A DNA stretch of 64,000 nucleotides from Selenomonas ruminantium subsp. lactilytica TAM6421 (GCF_000284095.1 NC_017068.1:2728001-2792000); one strand, 5' to 3'; shown: positions 51,901 through 60,728, numbered from the stretch's first letter. Notes: generated by a model not told the origin, from the sequence alone. Program-made: numbers and translations.

Positions 51901-53342
51901 AAAGCAAAATCCCCCTTACGCCCCCAAAGGTCAATACACACCCGCCAAAACTCCGCGCCATAACGCCTGCTGTCACAAAGCGGCGAATGCTCCACCTCCC
52001 AGCGCAGATTTTTCTGGGTGGCGGTCAAAAAGGCTTGGTCAGCGGCCAATTGCAGGGCAATCTTCACATAATCCCCGAGCGTATCCGCAATCCATTCCCC
52101 ATAACCTGCCGCCGTCAACAGGCTGGCGCCAAAACGGGCACTATGATGATCCCCCCGCAGCGTCACCACCGGCACGCCCATGTAGAGGGATGTCGCCGTC
52201 ATGCCCCCGCCATTATAAGGAAAAGTATCCAGCATGATGTCGATTTCCTGATAATCAGCCAGATAATTATCCGTGCCCGAACGCACCTCCACCCGTTCCA
52301 TGGGCAGACCGGCTTTTTCCAGGCGCCTTTCCAGCGCCAATCGCCGCTCGGGAAGTCTTGTGGTATCCTGACAGATCAATCTTGCATCACTGCAAATTTC
52401 CATGATTTCCCGCCAAAGGGCCAATGCCTCATTGTTGAGCTTCATGCCATTCTGGAAGGCCCCCAAAGTCAATGGCCGCTTCAGGCGGGGCCGCCGCTTC
52501 ACTCTGACCATTGCCGGACTCGGAGTAAAACAAAAAGCCTGTGGCAGATACAGTAGTCCTTCACTGAAAAATGATTGGTCATTTTCTGACGGGTCAAGGA
52601 TGGCATCCGTCAGCAGCCCGTCAACTGCCTCCAGCCCCGTGGTGTCAAAGTAACCAATGGCAGTGATCTGCACAGGTGCGGGCTTTTGAGCCAGCACCAT
52701 CAAGGTCAGCCCCCCCGCCGTATGTCCGGACAGATCCACCAATATATCGATCTCGTCCCAACGAACAGCCTCGGCCATTTCCCGCAGATTTTTCCCCGCC
52801 AGGCAACGATAGACAAGCCCTCCGCCCTGCAGTCGATGGGTGAAGGAATCTTCCTCATCCTCCAGCGCATAGAGGTATGTATCCGCATAACGCACATCCA
52901 GCCCCGTTACCAAGGCCTCATAAAAGCGGGCCGCCGCACTGTCACAGAAATCATTGGCCATAAAACCAATGCGCAGCCGGCTATGGGGTGCAATCCGCCG
53001 GGGCGGCAGCATCTCTTCATCCCGATAAAGCTGCTGATAGAATTTATGCTGTTCCCATAAATCCGCCCCATGCAACCCCGGCAGATAGTGCAGGGCAAAG
53101 AGATAATTGGAATAGTGCTGGCGCTGGCTGCGCAAAAACCTGTCACATTGGGCCGCATTGCTGTAAGCCGCCGCCACGCCTTCCGCATCCGCCAGATCAT
53201 GGAACACTGCCCCATAGAGTTCATGGAGCCGCCATTCCTCCTCCGGGGGAACCTGTCCCCGCAAGCCATCCAGCTTTGCCCGGGCAGCATGGGTCCTGCC
53301 CCGCTGCAAAAGATCGATGATTGCCTGCCACTGCTCCTCCAT
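51897..53342 (-). CDS. SPINDLY/OGT-type O-linked glycosyltransferase (GT41)
   Basis: 481 residues. A helical, TPR-like N-terminal part (about 1-115), then the GT41 catalytic domain: RLRIGFMANDFCDSAAARFY, IDILVDLSGHTAGGLTLMVL, QITAIGYFDTTGL, GAFQNGMKLNNEALALW, EIDIMLDTFPYNGGGMTATS and LYMGVPVVTLRGDHHSARFG. Bacterial members O-glycosylate surface proteins or flagellins. A short TPR region suggests narrow substrate range. It precedes the methyltransferase-like gene and the SLH porin on the same strand; the target is unknown. Confidence 0.88.
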   Translation of the reverse strand: MEEQWQAIIDLLQRGRTHAARAKLDGLRGQVPPEEEWRLHELYGAVFHDLADAEGVAAAYSNAAQCDRFLRSQRQHYSNYLFALHYLPGLHGADLWEQHKFYQQLYRDEEMLPPRRIAPHSRLRIGFMANDFCDSAAARFYEALVTGLDVRYADTYLYALEDEEDSFTHRLQGGGLVYRCLAGKNLREMAEAVRWDEIDILVDLSGHTAGGLTLMVLAQKPAPVQITAIGYFDTTGLEAVDGLLTDAILDPSENDQSFFSEGLLYLPQAFCFTPSPAMVRVKRRPRLKRPLTLGAFQNGMKLNNEALALWREIMEICSDARLICQDTTRLPERRLALERRLEKAGLPMERVEVRSGTDNYLADYQEIDIMLDTFPYNGGGMTATSLYMGVPVVTLRGDHHSARFGASLLTAAGYGEWIADTLGDYVKIALQLAADQAFLTATQKNLRWEVEHSPLCDSRRYGAEFWRVCIDLWGRKGDFAL

Positions 53343-53385
53343 GACCTCACCTCATTTCCCTTTTCCTGTTTTCCGCCTTACCGGC

Positions 53386-54306
53386 CTATCCCTTGAGCCG
53401 GAAATAGGCAATCTCCGGCGGACAGCCAATGCGCATCGGCAGCCAGCTGCCATTGCCGCAATGGACATAGCCCACAGAATCGCCAATCTTCACCATGCCC
53501 CGGTTGTATTTATAGACCGGCAGCAAGGGCAGGCCAAAAATGCCGAACTGCGTCCCATGGGAATGACCTGTAAGCGTCAGCGGAATGCCTGCTTCCGCTC
53601 CATTATCGATGAATTCCGGATGATGAGCCAATAGAATCGTCTGCTTCAGTTCCTCCGCCGGGATATTTTTTATAGCTTTCTGCATCAGGTCCGCCTTTTC
53701 CTGCATGAAACTTTCATCATCCCGGGCCCAGGGGAATTCCGCCCCCGCCAGCCAAAGATCCGTGCCTGTCACCTTTTCCGCCCGCCCGATCAGCATATGC
53801 ACCCGGGTATTTTTCAGCAGCTTCGCCGTACGTCCCCAATTGCGGTACTGCTCATGATTGCCAATACAGAAATATATCCCCTTTGGAAAATAATCCACGG
53901 CTTCATCCAGAATCTTCACAGCCTCCGGATTCATCGCCACATCATCAAACAAATCCCCCGTAACCACCAGAATATCCGGCTCATCTGCCGCCACCAGCCG
54001 CAGGAGATTGCGAAAATCCTCCAGCAAAAAGAATTTTCCCAAGTGTACATCACTGATCTGAGCCACAGAAAGCCCCGCTCCCGCCGGCAGTGTGATATCA
54101 TAATACCGCTTCACCTGCAGCTTGCGCTCATAACCATACCCATAAGCGCTCCCACCAACCAGAGCCGCCGGATAAAGCGCCGCTCCTTTCAAAAACCGCC
54201 GCCTGCTCTGATCCACCGGAATCCGACGGTAAACAAAAAAAGTCAGCCCTGCCGGCAACAAAATCAGCACTGCAAATAAAACAATAAAAACCGACATCCA
54301 AAACAA
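53386..54306 (-). CDS. Membrane-anchored metallophosphoesterase
   Basis: 306 residues. One N-terminal membrane segment (MSVFIVLFAVLILLPAGLTF) and a twin-Arg-like RRRFLKGAALYPAALVGG stretch precede the calcineurin-like domain: ISDVHLGKFF (D-x-H), VVTGDLFDD (GD), CIGNHEQYRNWG (GNHE), LLAHHPEF and LTGHSHGTQFG. It resembles YkuE/YaeI-type phosphodiesterases, some acting on UDP-lipids. Start is TTG at 54306, seven bases after GGAGG; the next ATG (54297) is too far. Confidence 0.88.
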   Translation of the reverse strand: MFWMSVFIVLFAVLILLPAGLTFFVYRRIPVDQSRRRFLKGAALYPAALVGGSAYGYGYERKLQVKRYYDITLPAGAGLSVAQISDVHLGKFFLLEDFRNLLRLVAADEPDILVVTGDLFDDVAMNPEAVKILDEAVDYFPKGIYFCIGNHEQYRNWGRTAKLLKNTRVHMLIGRAEKVTGTDLWLAGAEFPWARDDESFMQEKADLMQKAIKNIPAEELKQTILLAHHPEFIDNGAEAGIPLTLTGHSHGTQFGIFGLPLLPVYKYNRGMVKIGDSVGYVHCGNGSWLPMRIGCPPEIAYFRLKG

Positions 54307-54319
54307 AATAGTTCCTCCA

Positions 54320-54349
54320 GAAAAAAAAGAGAACCGGCAACGCCGATTC
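54320..54349 (-). terminator. Terminator abutting the metallophosphoesterase ribosome-binding site
   Basis: GAATCGGC / GCCGGTTC stem (one G-U), followed by TCTTTTTTTTC, then directly the GGAGG of the next gene. It ends the small upstream gene at 54407. A weak promoter-like TATACT (54352-54357) would start inside the hairpin and bypass it. Confidence 0.65.
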
Positions 54350-54406
54350 TTAGTATACGAACGATAAGAGCATAATAAAATTTTGCGATAAAAATTTATA
54401 AATCCA

Positions 54407-54646
54407 TTATGCCAAACCACGCAGGTGAGCGTTCTCCGCCTGTCTTTCCCTGTAATACCAGCGGATAGAATTGCCAATGGCGCAACGAATAGCATCCAGC
54501 TCCCCAGCCAATGCCAGTTTACGCAATTTCGTCACATCGAAGCCATTGACTGACAAGTAACTTGCAGAAAGGAAACCTCCTCGTTTTAATTGTTTGCGAA
54601 AAATCGCGCTGTCACGACGGTCCATCTCTATGTTCTTGATAGCCAT
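54407..54646 (-). CDS. Small uncharacterised protein
   Basis: 79 residues, MAIKNIEMDRRDSAIFRKQL..., basic and predicted helical, with FLSASYLSVNGFDVTKLRKL suggesting a helix-turn-helix-like arrangement, not recognised. The ATG at 54646 has GGGGGG eight bases upstream and lies about 55 nt after the predicted transcription start, whereas a GTG at 54703 would be upstream of it. Confidence 0.6.
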   Translation of the reverse strand: MAIKNIEMDRRDSAIFRKQLKRGGFLSASYLSVNGFDVTKLRKLALAGELDAIRCAIGNSIRWYYRERQAENAHLRGLA

Positions 54647-54707
54647 ATAAACAACCCCCCATAATCCCCTATGAAGTATATTTACATGCTCTCTGCGTTG
54701 CACCTAT

Positions 54708-54736
54708 ATTATACCATTTTTTTGTAAACTTGTACA
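54708..54736 (-). promoter_or_regulatory. Extended -10 promoter of the small gene at 54407
   Basis: Minus strand: TGGTATAAT extended -10 (-10 hexamer 54708-54713) with a weak -35 TGTACA (54731-54736), 17-bp spacer. Divergent from the hydrogenase promoter 27 bp away. Confidence 0.6.
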
Positions 54737-54762
54737 CCATTTTGTTTCTTTTTTCACAATTC

Positions 54763-54791
54763 TTGTAAGTGTGGTGAATTTTTGTTATTAT
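54763..54791 (+). promoter_or_regulatory. Promoter of the hydrogenase operon
   Basis: -35 TTGTAA (54763-54768), 17-bp spacer, -10 TATTAT (54786-54791), about 30 nt of leader. A clear Rex or FNR operator is not visible. Confidence 0.55.
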
Positions 54792-54829
54792 TACTTTGAT
54801 GTGATTATTATTTATTAGGAGGTCTTTCG

Positions 54830-55336
54830 ATGCTAACAGCACAAACTAAAGAGTATCCACTATCAGCGGAATTACAGGCTAAGATTGACTTAGTTTTGGA
54901 ATCCCATGACAATGATCCTACGCAAATCGTGGGCATACTGCTGGAAGTGCAGGATTTGAATGAACGCCATTATGTGCCGGAACCCACCGCGTACTATCTG
55001 GCTGACCGGCTGGGCATTCCGGTGACCAATGTCTTTGACTGCCTGAGCTTTTACAGTGAGCTGTCGGCAACGCCCCGGGCCAAGTATCCGATCCAGGTCT
55101 GCTCCTCACCAGCCTGCCGGGTAAACCGCATCGATACGGAAAGACTTCTGAATACGCTGCAGAATCTCTTGGATATCAAGATCGGCGAGATCACCTACGA
55201 TGGCCGCTTCACGCTGGAGCGTACCACCTGTTATGGTGCCTGTGACCGGGCTCCTTCCGTACGCATCAACGGCCATGTCTACGACCATCTGGACAGCATC
55301 GAGAAAATCGAAGCCCTGCTGCGGTCGCTGAAGTGA
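54830..55336 (+). CDS. Hydrogenase NuoE-like [2Fe-2S] subunit
   Basis: 168-residue thioredoxin-like ferredoxin (HndA/HydC/NuoE family). Four Cys ligands: CSSPACRVN and TTCYGACDRAP. It would relay electrons between the NuoF-like flavoprotein and the hydrogenase. AGGAGG precedes the ATG. First gene of a three-gene operon, 12 bp from the next. Confidence 0.93.
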   Translation: MLTAQTKEYPLSAELQAKIDLVLESHDNDPTQIVGILLEVQDLNERHYVPEPTAYYLADRLGIPVTNVFDCLSFYSELSATPRAKYPIQVCSSPACRVNRIDTERLLNTLQNLLDIKIGEITYDGRFTLERTTCYGACDRAPSVRINGHVYDHLDSIEKIEALLRSLK

Positions 55337-55348
55337 GGAGGGAAATGT

Positions 55349-56599
55349 ATGAGCACACAAGTAAGATTCCTGACGAAAAACTTCGGCGCCTATGACGTAA
55401 GCTCCATCGGCGCCTATATGAATATCGGCGGCTTCAAGGCCCTGCGCAAGGCCGTCACCATGGATCCCGAAGATATCTGCACCATGCTCTCTGACGCCAA
55501 GATCCGCGGCCGCGGCGGTGCTGAATACCCGCTGGGGCGCAAGTGGAGCCAGGCCCGGGCTGTGAAAGGTGAGAACAAGGTCATCATCTGCAACGCCGAC
55601 GAAGGGGAAACCACCACCTTCAAAGACCGGGAACTCATCAAAAACGATCCCTTCAACCTCATCGAAGCCATGATCATCGCCGGTTTTGTCTGCGGCGCCA
55701 CCGATGGTTACATCTACATGCGGGCAGAGTACGCCTGCTATCGCCCCATCCTGCTCAATGCCATCCGCCAGGCCAAGAACTATGGCTTCCTGGGCGAAAA
55801 CATCTTAGGCAAGGGCTTTGACTTCAATATCCACCTCTATTCCGGCGGTGGTGCCTATGTCTGCGGCGAAGGCACGGCGCTGATCCGCTCCATCGAGGGC
55901 AAGGCGGGCCGTCCCCGCATGAAACCGCCCTTTATCAAGGTCAGCGGCGTCTTTGCCCGCCCCACCTGCCTTAACAACGTGGAAAGCCTGTCGCTCGTTC
56001 CCCATCTGCTGTTGGACAAGGACACCTATATGAACTGCGGCATGGGCGAGTCCATCGGCACGAAGCTGGTCAGCGTGGCCGGCAATGTCAACAATCCCGG
56101 CGTCTTCGAGATCCCCTTCGGCACCACCGTGCGGGATATCATCTATAATTTGGCCGGCGGCCTCCAGCATGACCGGGAAATCCAGCTGATCCAGTTCGGC
56201 GGCGCCTCGGGCAAGGTCTCCGATGCCAGCATTTTGGACACCCCCTATACCTATGATGATCTGCGGGCAGCAGGCGTTATGGTAGGCTCCGGCGGCATGC
56301 TGGTCATCGACAAGCGCACCAGCGTATTGGATTTTCTGCGCATGAATCAGGAATTCTTCTCTGAGGAGAGCTGCGGCCAGTGCACGCCCTGCCGCGAAGG
56401 CAACCTCCATATCAAGATCATTTTGGACAAACTGGCCAAGGGCGAAGCCACGGAACAGGACATCAAGACCATGGGCACCATTGCCAAGGTCATGAGCATG
56501 TCCTCTCTCTGCGGACTGGGGGAAACGGCCCAGAACACCCTGCAGTCAGCCATGAAGAAATTCCCGGAAGTATTTGATCTCGGAGGTACCCAAGCATGA
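55349..56599 (+). CDS. Hydrogenase NuoF-like NAD(P)/FMN flavoprotein subunit
   Basis: 416 residues of the NuoF/HndC/HydB family, lacking the extra N-terminal [2Fe-2S] and C-terminal 2[4Fe-4S] domains of long HydB proteins. FMN/NAD region, SLBB domain (about 240-320) and a [4Fe-4S] site SCGQCTPCREGN with a further Cys in SSLCGLGE. Several normally invariant motifs are altered: GRGGAEYPLGRKW (usual GRGGAGFPTG), CNADEGETTTFKDR (usual ExEPGTxKDR) and CGEGTALIRSIEGK (usual CGEETAL). This may shift nucleotide choice. Overlaps hydA by 4 bp. Confidence 0.92.
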   Translation: MSTQVRFLTKNFGAYDVSSIGAYMNIGGFKALRKAVTMDPEDICTMLSDAKIRGRGGAEYPLGRKWSQARAVKGENKVIICNADEGETTTFKDRELIKNDPFNLIEAMIIAGFVCGATDGYIYMRAEYACYRPILLNAIRQAKNYGFLGENILGKGFDFNIHLYSGGGAYVCGEGTALIRSIEGKAGRPRMKPPFIKVSGVFARPTCLNNVESLSLVPHLLLDKDTYMNCGMGESIGTKLVSVAGNVNNPGVFEIPFGTTVRDIIYNLAGGLQHDREIQLIQFGGASGKVSDASILDTPYTYDDLRAAGVMVGSGGMLVIDKRTSVLDFLRMNQEFFSEESCGQCTPCREGNLHIKIILDKLAKGEATEQDIKTMGTIAKVMSMSSLCGLGETAQNTLQSAMKKFPEVFDLGGTQA

Positions 56600-58353
56600 G
56601 CGAAATGAACGAAAGCCAGGAAATGGTGAAACTCACCATCAACAATATCCCCATCGAAGTGCCCAAAGGCACGAAAATCATGCAGGCCGCGCAGACGATT
56701 GGCATCGATATCCCGCACCTGTGCTACCATGAAGACCAGCGCATCAAGGCCCATTGCCGTCTCTGCTCCGTGGAGGTCACGGGCAAGAAGCGCCTGCTGG
56801 CTGCCTGCTCCACAGAAGTCTGGGAGGGCATGGATGTCCATACGGACACCCAGATTGTCCGCGACACCCAGGTGTCCATCCTCCAGCTCATGCTGGCCAA
56901 TCACCATAAGGACTGCCTGAGCTGCCCCCGCAACCAGAACTGCGACCTGCAGCGCCTCTGCAGCCGCTTCAACATATTGGAATCCCACCTGCCCAGCGTG
57001 GTCAAGGAAGAGCCGCGGATTGAAACCAATCCGTCCATCGTCCGCGATCCCTCCAAGTGCATCCGCTGCGGCCGCTGCATCCGTGCCTGCAAGGACGTGC
57101 AGGGCATTGCTGCGCTGACCTACGCCGGACGCAGCAGCGACATCGTGGTGACCACAGCCTTCAACAAACCCATGGAAGCCACCGACTGCATCCTCTGCGG
57201 CCAATGCAGCCTCGTCTGCCCCACTGGCGCCATCGTGGAAAAGGACGATACCCAGAAGGTGCTCGATGCCCTGCAGGATAACACGAAACATGTGATTGTC
57301 CAGGTCGCCCCCTCTGTCCGCGTGGCTTTGGGCGATGCCTTCGGCCTCGAACCCGGCGCCATCGTCACGGGCCAGATGGTCACCGCCTTGAAGCTTTTGG
57401 GCTTTGACAAGGTCTTTGACACGAACTTCGGCGCTGACCTGACCATCATGGAAGAAGGCCATGAATTCCTGCACCGCCTCAATAACGACGGCGTGCTGCC
57501 CATGATGACATCCTGCAGCCCGGGCTGGGTGAACTATATGGAGAAGCACTTCCCCTCCTGCATCGACCACCTGTCCTCAGCAAAATCCCCCATGAGCATG
57601 TTCGGGGCCATTGCCAAGACCTATTACGCCCAGCAGGCCGGACTCAAGCCACAGGAAATCGTCACGGTATCCATCATGCCCTGCACGGCGAAGAAATTCG
57701 AAGCCGCCCGCCCGGAAATGGGGCGCGATGGGTATCAGGATGTCGATATCGTGCTGACCACCAGAGAGCTGATCAAGCTTATCAAATACGTAGGTCTGTC
57801 CATCGGCAAGCTGCCTGAAAACGACTTTGACAGCCCCCTGGGCCTGGCCTCCGGTGCCGGTGCCATCTTCGGCGCTACCGGCGGCGTAATGGAAGCAGCC
57901 CTCAGAACCGTCTACGAAAAAGTCACAGGCAAGACCTTAGAGAAAGTGGAATTCATGGATGTGCGCGGCTTTGACGGCATCAAGGAAGCCACCATCCATC
58001 TGCCGGGCCGGGACGTGCGCATCGCGGTCGCCCATACCCTCAAGAACGCCCGCAAGATCATGGAACAGGTCAAGAAGGGCACGAGCCCCTATGATTTCAT
58101 CGAGATCATGGCCTGCCCCGGCGGCTGCATCGGCGGCGGCGGCCAGCCCATCGGCACCACCAACGCCATCCGCAAGCAGCGCATTGCGGCCCTCTATGAG
58201 ATCGACAGGACCCTGCCCATCCGTAAATCCCACGAAAATCCGGACATTCAGACACTCTACCAGGATTTCCTGGGCGAGCCCTTGAGCGAAAGAGCCCATG
58301 AACTGCTGCATACCCACTACCATAAAGTAGATAAACCTTATCAGTTCGACTAA
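56596..58353 (+). CDS. hydA: [FeFe] hydrogenase catalytic subunit (group A, HndD/HydA)
   Basis: 585 residues with the M3 layout. An N-terminal plant-type [2Fe-2S] domain (CYHEDQRIKAHCRLCSVEV) is followed by a His-ligated cluster HHKDCLSCPRNQNC, two [4Fe-4S] sites (CIRCGRCIRACKD, CILCGQCSLVCP) and the H-cluster domain: TSCSPGW (Cys near 306), MPCTAKKFEA (near 361), MACPGGCIGGGGQP (near 505-510). With the NuoE- and NuoF-like subunits it forms a soluble trimeric hydrogenase coupled to NAD(P)H and possibly ferredoxin. Bifurcation cannot be judged from sequence. No hyd maturases in the window. Confidence 0.97.
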   Translation: MSEMNESQEMVKLTINNIPIEVPKGTKIMQAAQTIGIDIPHLCYHEDQRIKAHCRLCSVEVTGKKRLLAACSTEVWEGMDVHTDTQIVRDTQVSILQLMLANHHKDCLSCPRNQNCDLQRLCSRFNILESHLPSVVKEEPRIETNPSIVRDPSKCIRCGRCIRACKDVQGIAALTYAGRSSDIVVTTAFNKPMEATDCILCGQCSLVCPTGAIVEKDDTQKVLDALQDNTKHVIVQVAPSVRVALGDAFGLEPGAIVTGQMVTALKLLGFDKVFDTNFGADLTIMEEGHEFLHRLNNDGVLPMMTSCSPGWVNYMEKHFPSCIDHLSSAKSPMSMFGAIAKTYYAQQAGLKPQEIVTVSIMPCTAKKFEAARPEMGRDGYQDVDIVLTTRELIKLIKYVGLSIGKLPENDFDSPLGLASGAGAIFGATGGVMEAALRTVYEKVTGKTLEKVEFMDVRGFDGIKEATIHLPGRDVRIAVAHTLKNARKIMEQVKKGTSPYDFIEIMACPGGCIGGGGQPIGTTNAIRKQRIAALYEIDRTLPIRKSHENPDIQTLYQDFLGEPLSERAHELLHTHYHKVDKPYQFD

Positions 58354-58357
58354 AAAA

Positions 58358-58388
58358 CAGGCGCTGAAATTTCAGCGCCTGCTTTTTT
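58358..58388. terminator. Bidirectional terminator between hydA and the HAD gene
   Basis: Perfect palindrome CAGGCGCTGAAA/TTTCAGCGCCTG (58358-58381) with CTTTTTT on plus and TTTTTTAG on minus. Ends both convergent operons. Confidence 0.9.
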
Positions 58389-58390
58389 AT

Positions 58391-59032
58391 TTATAGCTTG
58401 ATATCCGCAAAACTATCCACGATTTCATCCGCCAAGGTCAGATCCTGCTCGCCGGAATTCGGATTCCGATAGGCCACGCAGTACATGCCCGCCGCCTTGG
58501 CCGCCCGTATGCCGTTGGTGGTGTCTTCCACCACCATGCAGTCCTCCGGCTTGACGCCCAAACGCTGGGCACTGATCAAATAGATGGCCGGATGGGGCTT
58601 GCTTTCCGGCAGCTCTCCTCCAGAAAGAATGGATGTAAAAAACTTCCGGATCCCGAAATTATCCAGCACCGCATTCATGGCCCGCACATTGGAAGATGTG
58701 GCCAAGGCCAAGGGAACGCCGGCCTCATGCAGCCTTTGGATAAACTCCACACAGCCTGCCACCGGTTCAATGGCCCCACTTTCCAACACTTCCAGATAAT
58801 GCTCATGCTTGTAAGCGGCCATATCAGACGCCGTCACATCCGTACGCCCATGCTTTGCCAGCGTCTCGCCGAAAATCACCCGGCTCGTGCGCCCCATATA
58901 GTGAATCAAATCCGCCTCGTCAAAGGGCAGGCCGAAATGAGCAAAGGTATCCATTTTCACCCGGCTGTGAATGGGTTCACTGTCGATGATGACACCATCC
59001 ATATCAAAGATAACCGCTTTTTTACTCAGCAA
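58391..59032 (-). CDS. HAD-superfamily phosphatase (beta-phosphoglucomutase-like)
   Basis: 213 residues. Motif I FDMDGVIIDSEPIH, a helical cap, motif II LATSSNVRA, motif III Lys in ESKPHPAIYL, motif IV VVEDTTNGIRAAKAAGM. Resembles phosphoglucomutase/phosphatase (PgmB, YcjU) proteins; substrate unknown. Start TTG (59032) eight bases after GAGGAG, overlapping the end of the EAL gene by 11 bp. Confidence 0.88.
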   Translation of the reverse strand: MLSKKAVIFDMDGVIIDSEPIHSRVKMDTFAHFGLPFDEADLIHYMGRTSRVIFGETLAKHGRTDVTASDMAAYKHEHYLEVLESGAIEPVAGCVEFIQRLHEAGVPLALATSSNVRAMNAVLDNFGIRKFFTSILSGGELPESKPHPAIYLISAQRLGVKPEDCMVVEDTTNGIRAAKAAGMYCVAYRNPNSGEQDLTLADEIVDSFADIKL

Positions 59033-60728
59033 TATTCCTACTCCTCTTAACCAGCCCCTTGAAGCTTTCCACATCCATGGGTTTGGCAAAATAATAGCCC
59101 TGAACCTCCCGGCAGCCGATGCGCTCCAGGAAATCCAACTGTTCCTTGGTTTCCACACCTTCCACCACGACATTCATATGCAGCCGCTGGCCCAATTCCA
59201 CAACGGTCTCCATAATGGCTCCCGCCCGGCTGGACTTATCCACTTCCTGCACAAAGGCCATATCGATCTTGAGCACATCCACTGGCAGATCCTTCAGCAT
59301 GGACAAGGAAGAAAAACCACTGCCGAAATCATCCATCATCACAGGGAAACCATTGCCACGGAAAGCCCGGACCATGGCCATAAGCTGATGGGGATTCTCC
59401 ACATAGGCACTTTCCGTGATCTCCAGCTTCAACAGATTAGGTTGTAAATCGTATTTTTTCACCAACCCCTGCAGGAATTCCAGCAGATCATGACTGAAGA
59501 AATTAAGCCGGGAAACATTGACGGAAATCGGCACCGGCTCTACGCCTTCATCCAGCTGGGAGCGCAGCACCTTGCAGGCCTCTTCCCACACATAGCGATC
59601 CAGTCGCACGATAAAGCCATTTTTCTCAAAGATCGGAATGAATTTGCCAGGCATAATCATCCCTTTGGGATAATTCCAGCGCACCAGCGCCTCTGCCCCA
59701 ATGACCTGTTTTTCCTGCAGGCCATAGACCGGCTGCAGCTTGATCACGAACTGCCGCTCCTGCAGCGCATACTCCATATTGCGAACGATCATCTGCTCTT
59801 CAATCATCTGATCCCGCATAGCCTTATCATAGAAGGCATACCGGGGCATATACTTCCCCTTGACACGATTGAGAGCCATATGGGCGCGGTCACACATCTG
59901 ATCCACTGGCAAGAAGGCATTCTCCACCGGATAGACTCCCGCATAGAAAAGCACATTGTGGCTGATTCCCAGAGACTGGATGGTGCTATCCAATCCGGCA
60001 ATCACAGTATCCATATCCAATTTATCCGTAGGCATGCACAAGGCAAAATGATCCGCCTCAATACGGGCACAGATGCCATCTTCCCCCGCCAGCACATCCA
60101 GATAATACGCTGCAGTCTTCAGAACCAGATTTCCCGTCTCAATGCGGAACAGGTCATTGACCACCTTAAAGCAGCTGATATCCATATAGACAATGCTATA
60201 AGGGGTCTGATAATGCGCCTGCATGCGCTCTGAAGCCCGCCGGTAAAAAGCCTCCCGATTGAAGATTCCCGTCAGAGGATCCCGCTCGGCAAATTGATGC
60301 ATTTCCGCCAATTGACGGTTCTGGGCCACTTGCGCCGCCCGGCGCCATTCATTCTCCTCTCTGGCCATAACGTTCCGAATGCGGCAACGCACAATGGTGG
60401 GATTATAGGGTTTGGTGATGAAATCCGCTGCCCCCATCTCCATGGCCCTGGCCTCACTGTCCCCATCATTGTTAGCCGTCATGACCACCACAGGGATACC
60501 CATATACTGGTCATCCTGTTTCATAAAAGCCAGCACCTGGAAACCATCCATGATCGGCATAACCAAATCCACCAGCACAATGCTCACATTATGCTCGGTA
60601 AGAGCCTGCAGAGCCTCCTGGCCATTCTCTGCTTCTATGATCGCATAATCTTCCTGGAAAAACTGGGTAAGCACCACCCGATTGATTTCCACATCATCTA
60701 CGATTAACATCACAGGTTTGTCGTCCAC
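59022..60728 (-). CDS. Response regulator with degenerate GGDEF and intact EAL domains
   Basis: 568 residues. REC domain (IVDDVEINR, phosphoacceptor Asp54 in VLVDLVMP, Lys106 in ITKPYNP), a GGDEF-like domain about 150-305 whose active motif is ARIEADHFAL rather than RxGGDEF, and an EAL domain (about 325-565) with GAEALVRWN, SVNVSRLNF, LEITES, MMDDFGSGFSS, LKIDMAF and VVEGVET. It is predicted to degrade c-di-GMP, with the dead GGDEF possibly sensing GTP. No histidine kinase adjacent. GTG start. Confidence 0.9.
   Translation of the reverse strand: MDDKPVMLIVDDVEINRVVLTQFFQEDYAIIEAENGQEALQALTEHNVSIVLVDLVMPIMDGFQVLAFMKQDDQYMGIPVVVMTANNDGDSEARAMEMGAADFITKPYNPTIVRCRIRNVMAREENEWRRAAQVAQNRQLAEMHQFAERDPLTGIFNREAFYRRASERMQAHYQTPYSIVYMDISCFKVVNDLFRIETGNLVLKTAAYYLDVLAGEDGICARIEADHFALCMPTDKLDMDTVIAGLDSTIQSLGISHNVLFYAGVYPVENAFLPVDQMCDRAHMALNRVKGKYMPRYAFYDKAMRDQMIEEQMIVRNMEYALQERQFVIKLQPVYGLQEKQVIGAEALVRWNYPKGMIMPGKFIPIFEKNGFIVRLDRYVWEEACKVLRSQLDEGVEPVPISVNVSRLNFFSHDLLEFLQGLVKKYDLQPNLLKLEITESAYVENPHQLMAMVRAFRGNGFPVMMDDFGSGFSSLSMLKDLPVDVLKIDMAFVQEVDKSSRAGAIMETVVELGQRLHMNVVVEGVETKEQLDFLERIGCREVQGYYFAKPMDVESFKGLVKRSRNIAE

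Noticed and set aside
54740-54800. Rex operator in front of the hydrogenase operon
   Set aside because: TTCACAA and TTGTAAG occur but in everted order and with the wrong spacing for the TTGTGA-N6-TCACAA-type palindrome.
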